Below, piece by piece: positions 6,527-6,887 of a DNA stretch of 6,887 bases. Positions within the stretch are counted from its first letter, which is position 1, and each line of letters begins with the position of its first letter. The position numbers and the translations under genes were made by a program. The stretch is from positions 1-6,887 of the forward strand of contig JARBUQ010000248.1 in the NCBI GenBank assembly GCA_029239545.1, in the 5' to 3' direction. Under the pieces are notes generated by a model that did not search any database, had not been told where the DNA came from, and was given only the letters and a program-made list of their open reading frames with translations. The DNA comes from Paenibacillus sp. (GTDB lineage: Bacteria; Bacillota; Bacilli; Paenibacillales; NBRC-103111).

Positions 6527-6576
6527 ACTAATAAGGACCACAATTTCCATGACTGGGGGGTGTGGTCCTTATTAGT
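6527..6576. terminator. Perfect 16-bp inverted repeat after tgl, terminator-like
   Basis: ACTAATAAGGACCACA (6527-6542) and TGTGGTCCTTATTAGT (6561-6576) pair without a mismatch around an 18-nt loop. Inside the loop CCA (6547-6549) can also pair with TGG (6554-6556). The position, 15 bases after the tgl stop, fits a terminator. No real T run follows: the right arm ends TTATTAGT and continues GTGCCC. It may terminate through the T-rich end of the stem, protect the mRNA 3' end, or act as a DNA-level site. Confidence 0.6.
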
Positions 6577-6598
6577 GTGCCCTGAGCTGGAATAGCTT

Positions 6599-6627
6599 TT
6601 GAAGGAAAAGTTTATTACAATTAAATT
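6599..6627 (+). promoter_or_regulatory. Possible sigma-A promoter before the last gene
   Basis: TTGAAG (6599-6604), a 17-nt spacer and TAAATT (6622-6627) each match consensus at 4 of 6 positions. The score is weak. It is listed because the inverted repeat after tgl implies that a new transcript must start in this gap. Confidence 0.25.
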
Positions 6628-6657
6628 TCGACATGACTTTACTTAGGGTGTTGGATA

Positions 6658-6671
6658 CACTCAAAAGTGAT
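6658..6671. repeat. 14-mer CACTCAAAAGTGAT, copy 2
   Basis: This matches 13 of 14 bases of the site at 598-611. It lies 34 nt before the ATG at 6706, downstream of the possible promoter at 6599-6627. See the other copy for the interpretation. Confidence 0.3.
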
Positions 6672-6705
6672 GCAGCATCTATAAAACTTTAATCGGAGAA
6701 TCATT

Positions 6706-6887
6706 ATGGACAACCTGACACCCTTTATCGAGAATCATCATTTGAACATTGTATTCAAACAAATACAAAAATTGTCGTATGCAATCGATCACATATCGGA
6801 TCAAAAAGTAATCGAGGCACTCCGCTACAGCGTTGAGCTTGCCGTGTTGTCAGGCCTTCGCGTTAATACAGAGGCAGACAAGGCGGT
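6706..6887 (+). CDS. Unrecognised protein, N-terminal 60 residues
   Basis: The ATG at 6706 has GGAG (6695-6698) seven bases upstream and opens a frame that runs off the right edge without a stop. The next in-frame codon boundary upstream carries TAA at 6682-6684, so the start is bounded. The visible part is polar and looks helical, with alternating hydrophobic positions (Leu14, Ile15, Phe17, Ile20, Leu23 and on through 36-51). It has no signal peptide or membrane segment. I do not recognise a family. The inverted repeat after tgl separates it from the preceding unit. Confidence 0.6.
   Translation, partial: MDNLTPFIENHHLNIVFKQIQKLSYAIDHISDQKVIEALRYSVELAVLSGLRVNTEADKA

Noticed and set aside
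1..6887. A new defence, mobile or biosynthetic system
   Set aside because: The recognisable genes belong to known families (SLH surface protein, heparinase II/III lyase, Tgl). There is no transposase, integrase, nuclease, toxin-antitoxin pair, repeat array or att-like direct repeat pair. The two unrecognised frames are incomplete at the window edges.

Overview
The window looks like a chromosomal stretch of a spore-forming, S-layer-bearing Gram-positive bacterium, most likely Paenibacillus or a close relative. Three things point there: a secreted protein ending in three SLH (surface-layer homology) domains, a Bacillus-type spore-coat transglutaminase (Tgl), and strong AGGAGG-type ribosome binding sites with GTG/TTG starts. 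I see no insertion sequence, phage gene, CRISPR array, tRNA or rRNA. All recognisable genes are on the + strand.

Layout. (1) Bases 1-430 hold the 3' part of an unrecognised membrane protein, ending in a weak hairpin terminator. A near-ideal sigma-A promoter with an extended -10 lies on top of that terminator. (2) A leader of about 227 nt, ending in a small hairpin and a perfect Shine-Dalgarno, leads into the SLH-domain cell-surface protein (690-2363). That gene is closed by a strong intrinsic terminator. (3) A separate near-consensus promoter (2449-2477) drives a large heparinase II/III-type polysaccharide lyase (2523-5603, TTG start). It has the family's catalytic and metal-site motifs but no signal peptide. 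(4) tgl (5669-6511) follows 65 nt later, with a sporulation-type -10 element in the gap. (5) A perfect 16-bp inverted repeat closes that unit. The window ends inside a new, unrecognised reading frame starting at 6706.

How the genes fit together. The signals suggest separate transcription units rather than one operon: a highly expressed wall-anchored surface protein, a vegetatively expressed lyase that appears cytoplasmic, and a mother-cell spore-coat cross-linker. The SLH protein would bind the secondary cell-wall polysaccharide outside the cell. The lyase would cleave uronate-containing oligosaccharides, probably after uptake, although no transporter is visible here. Tgl would make glutamine-lysine isopeptide bonds in the spore coat. 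A functional link between the three is not shown by the sequence.

I do not see convincing evidence of an undescribed multi-gene system. The points most worth a second look are the promoter embedded in a terminator, the leaderless lyase, the inverted repeat after tgl, and a near-identical 14-mer in two distant intergenic regions.
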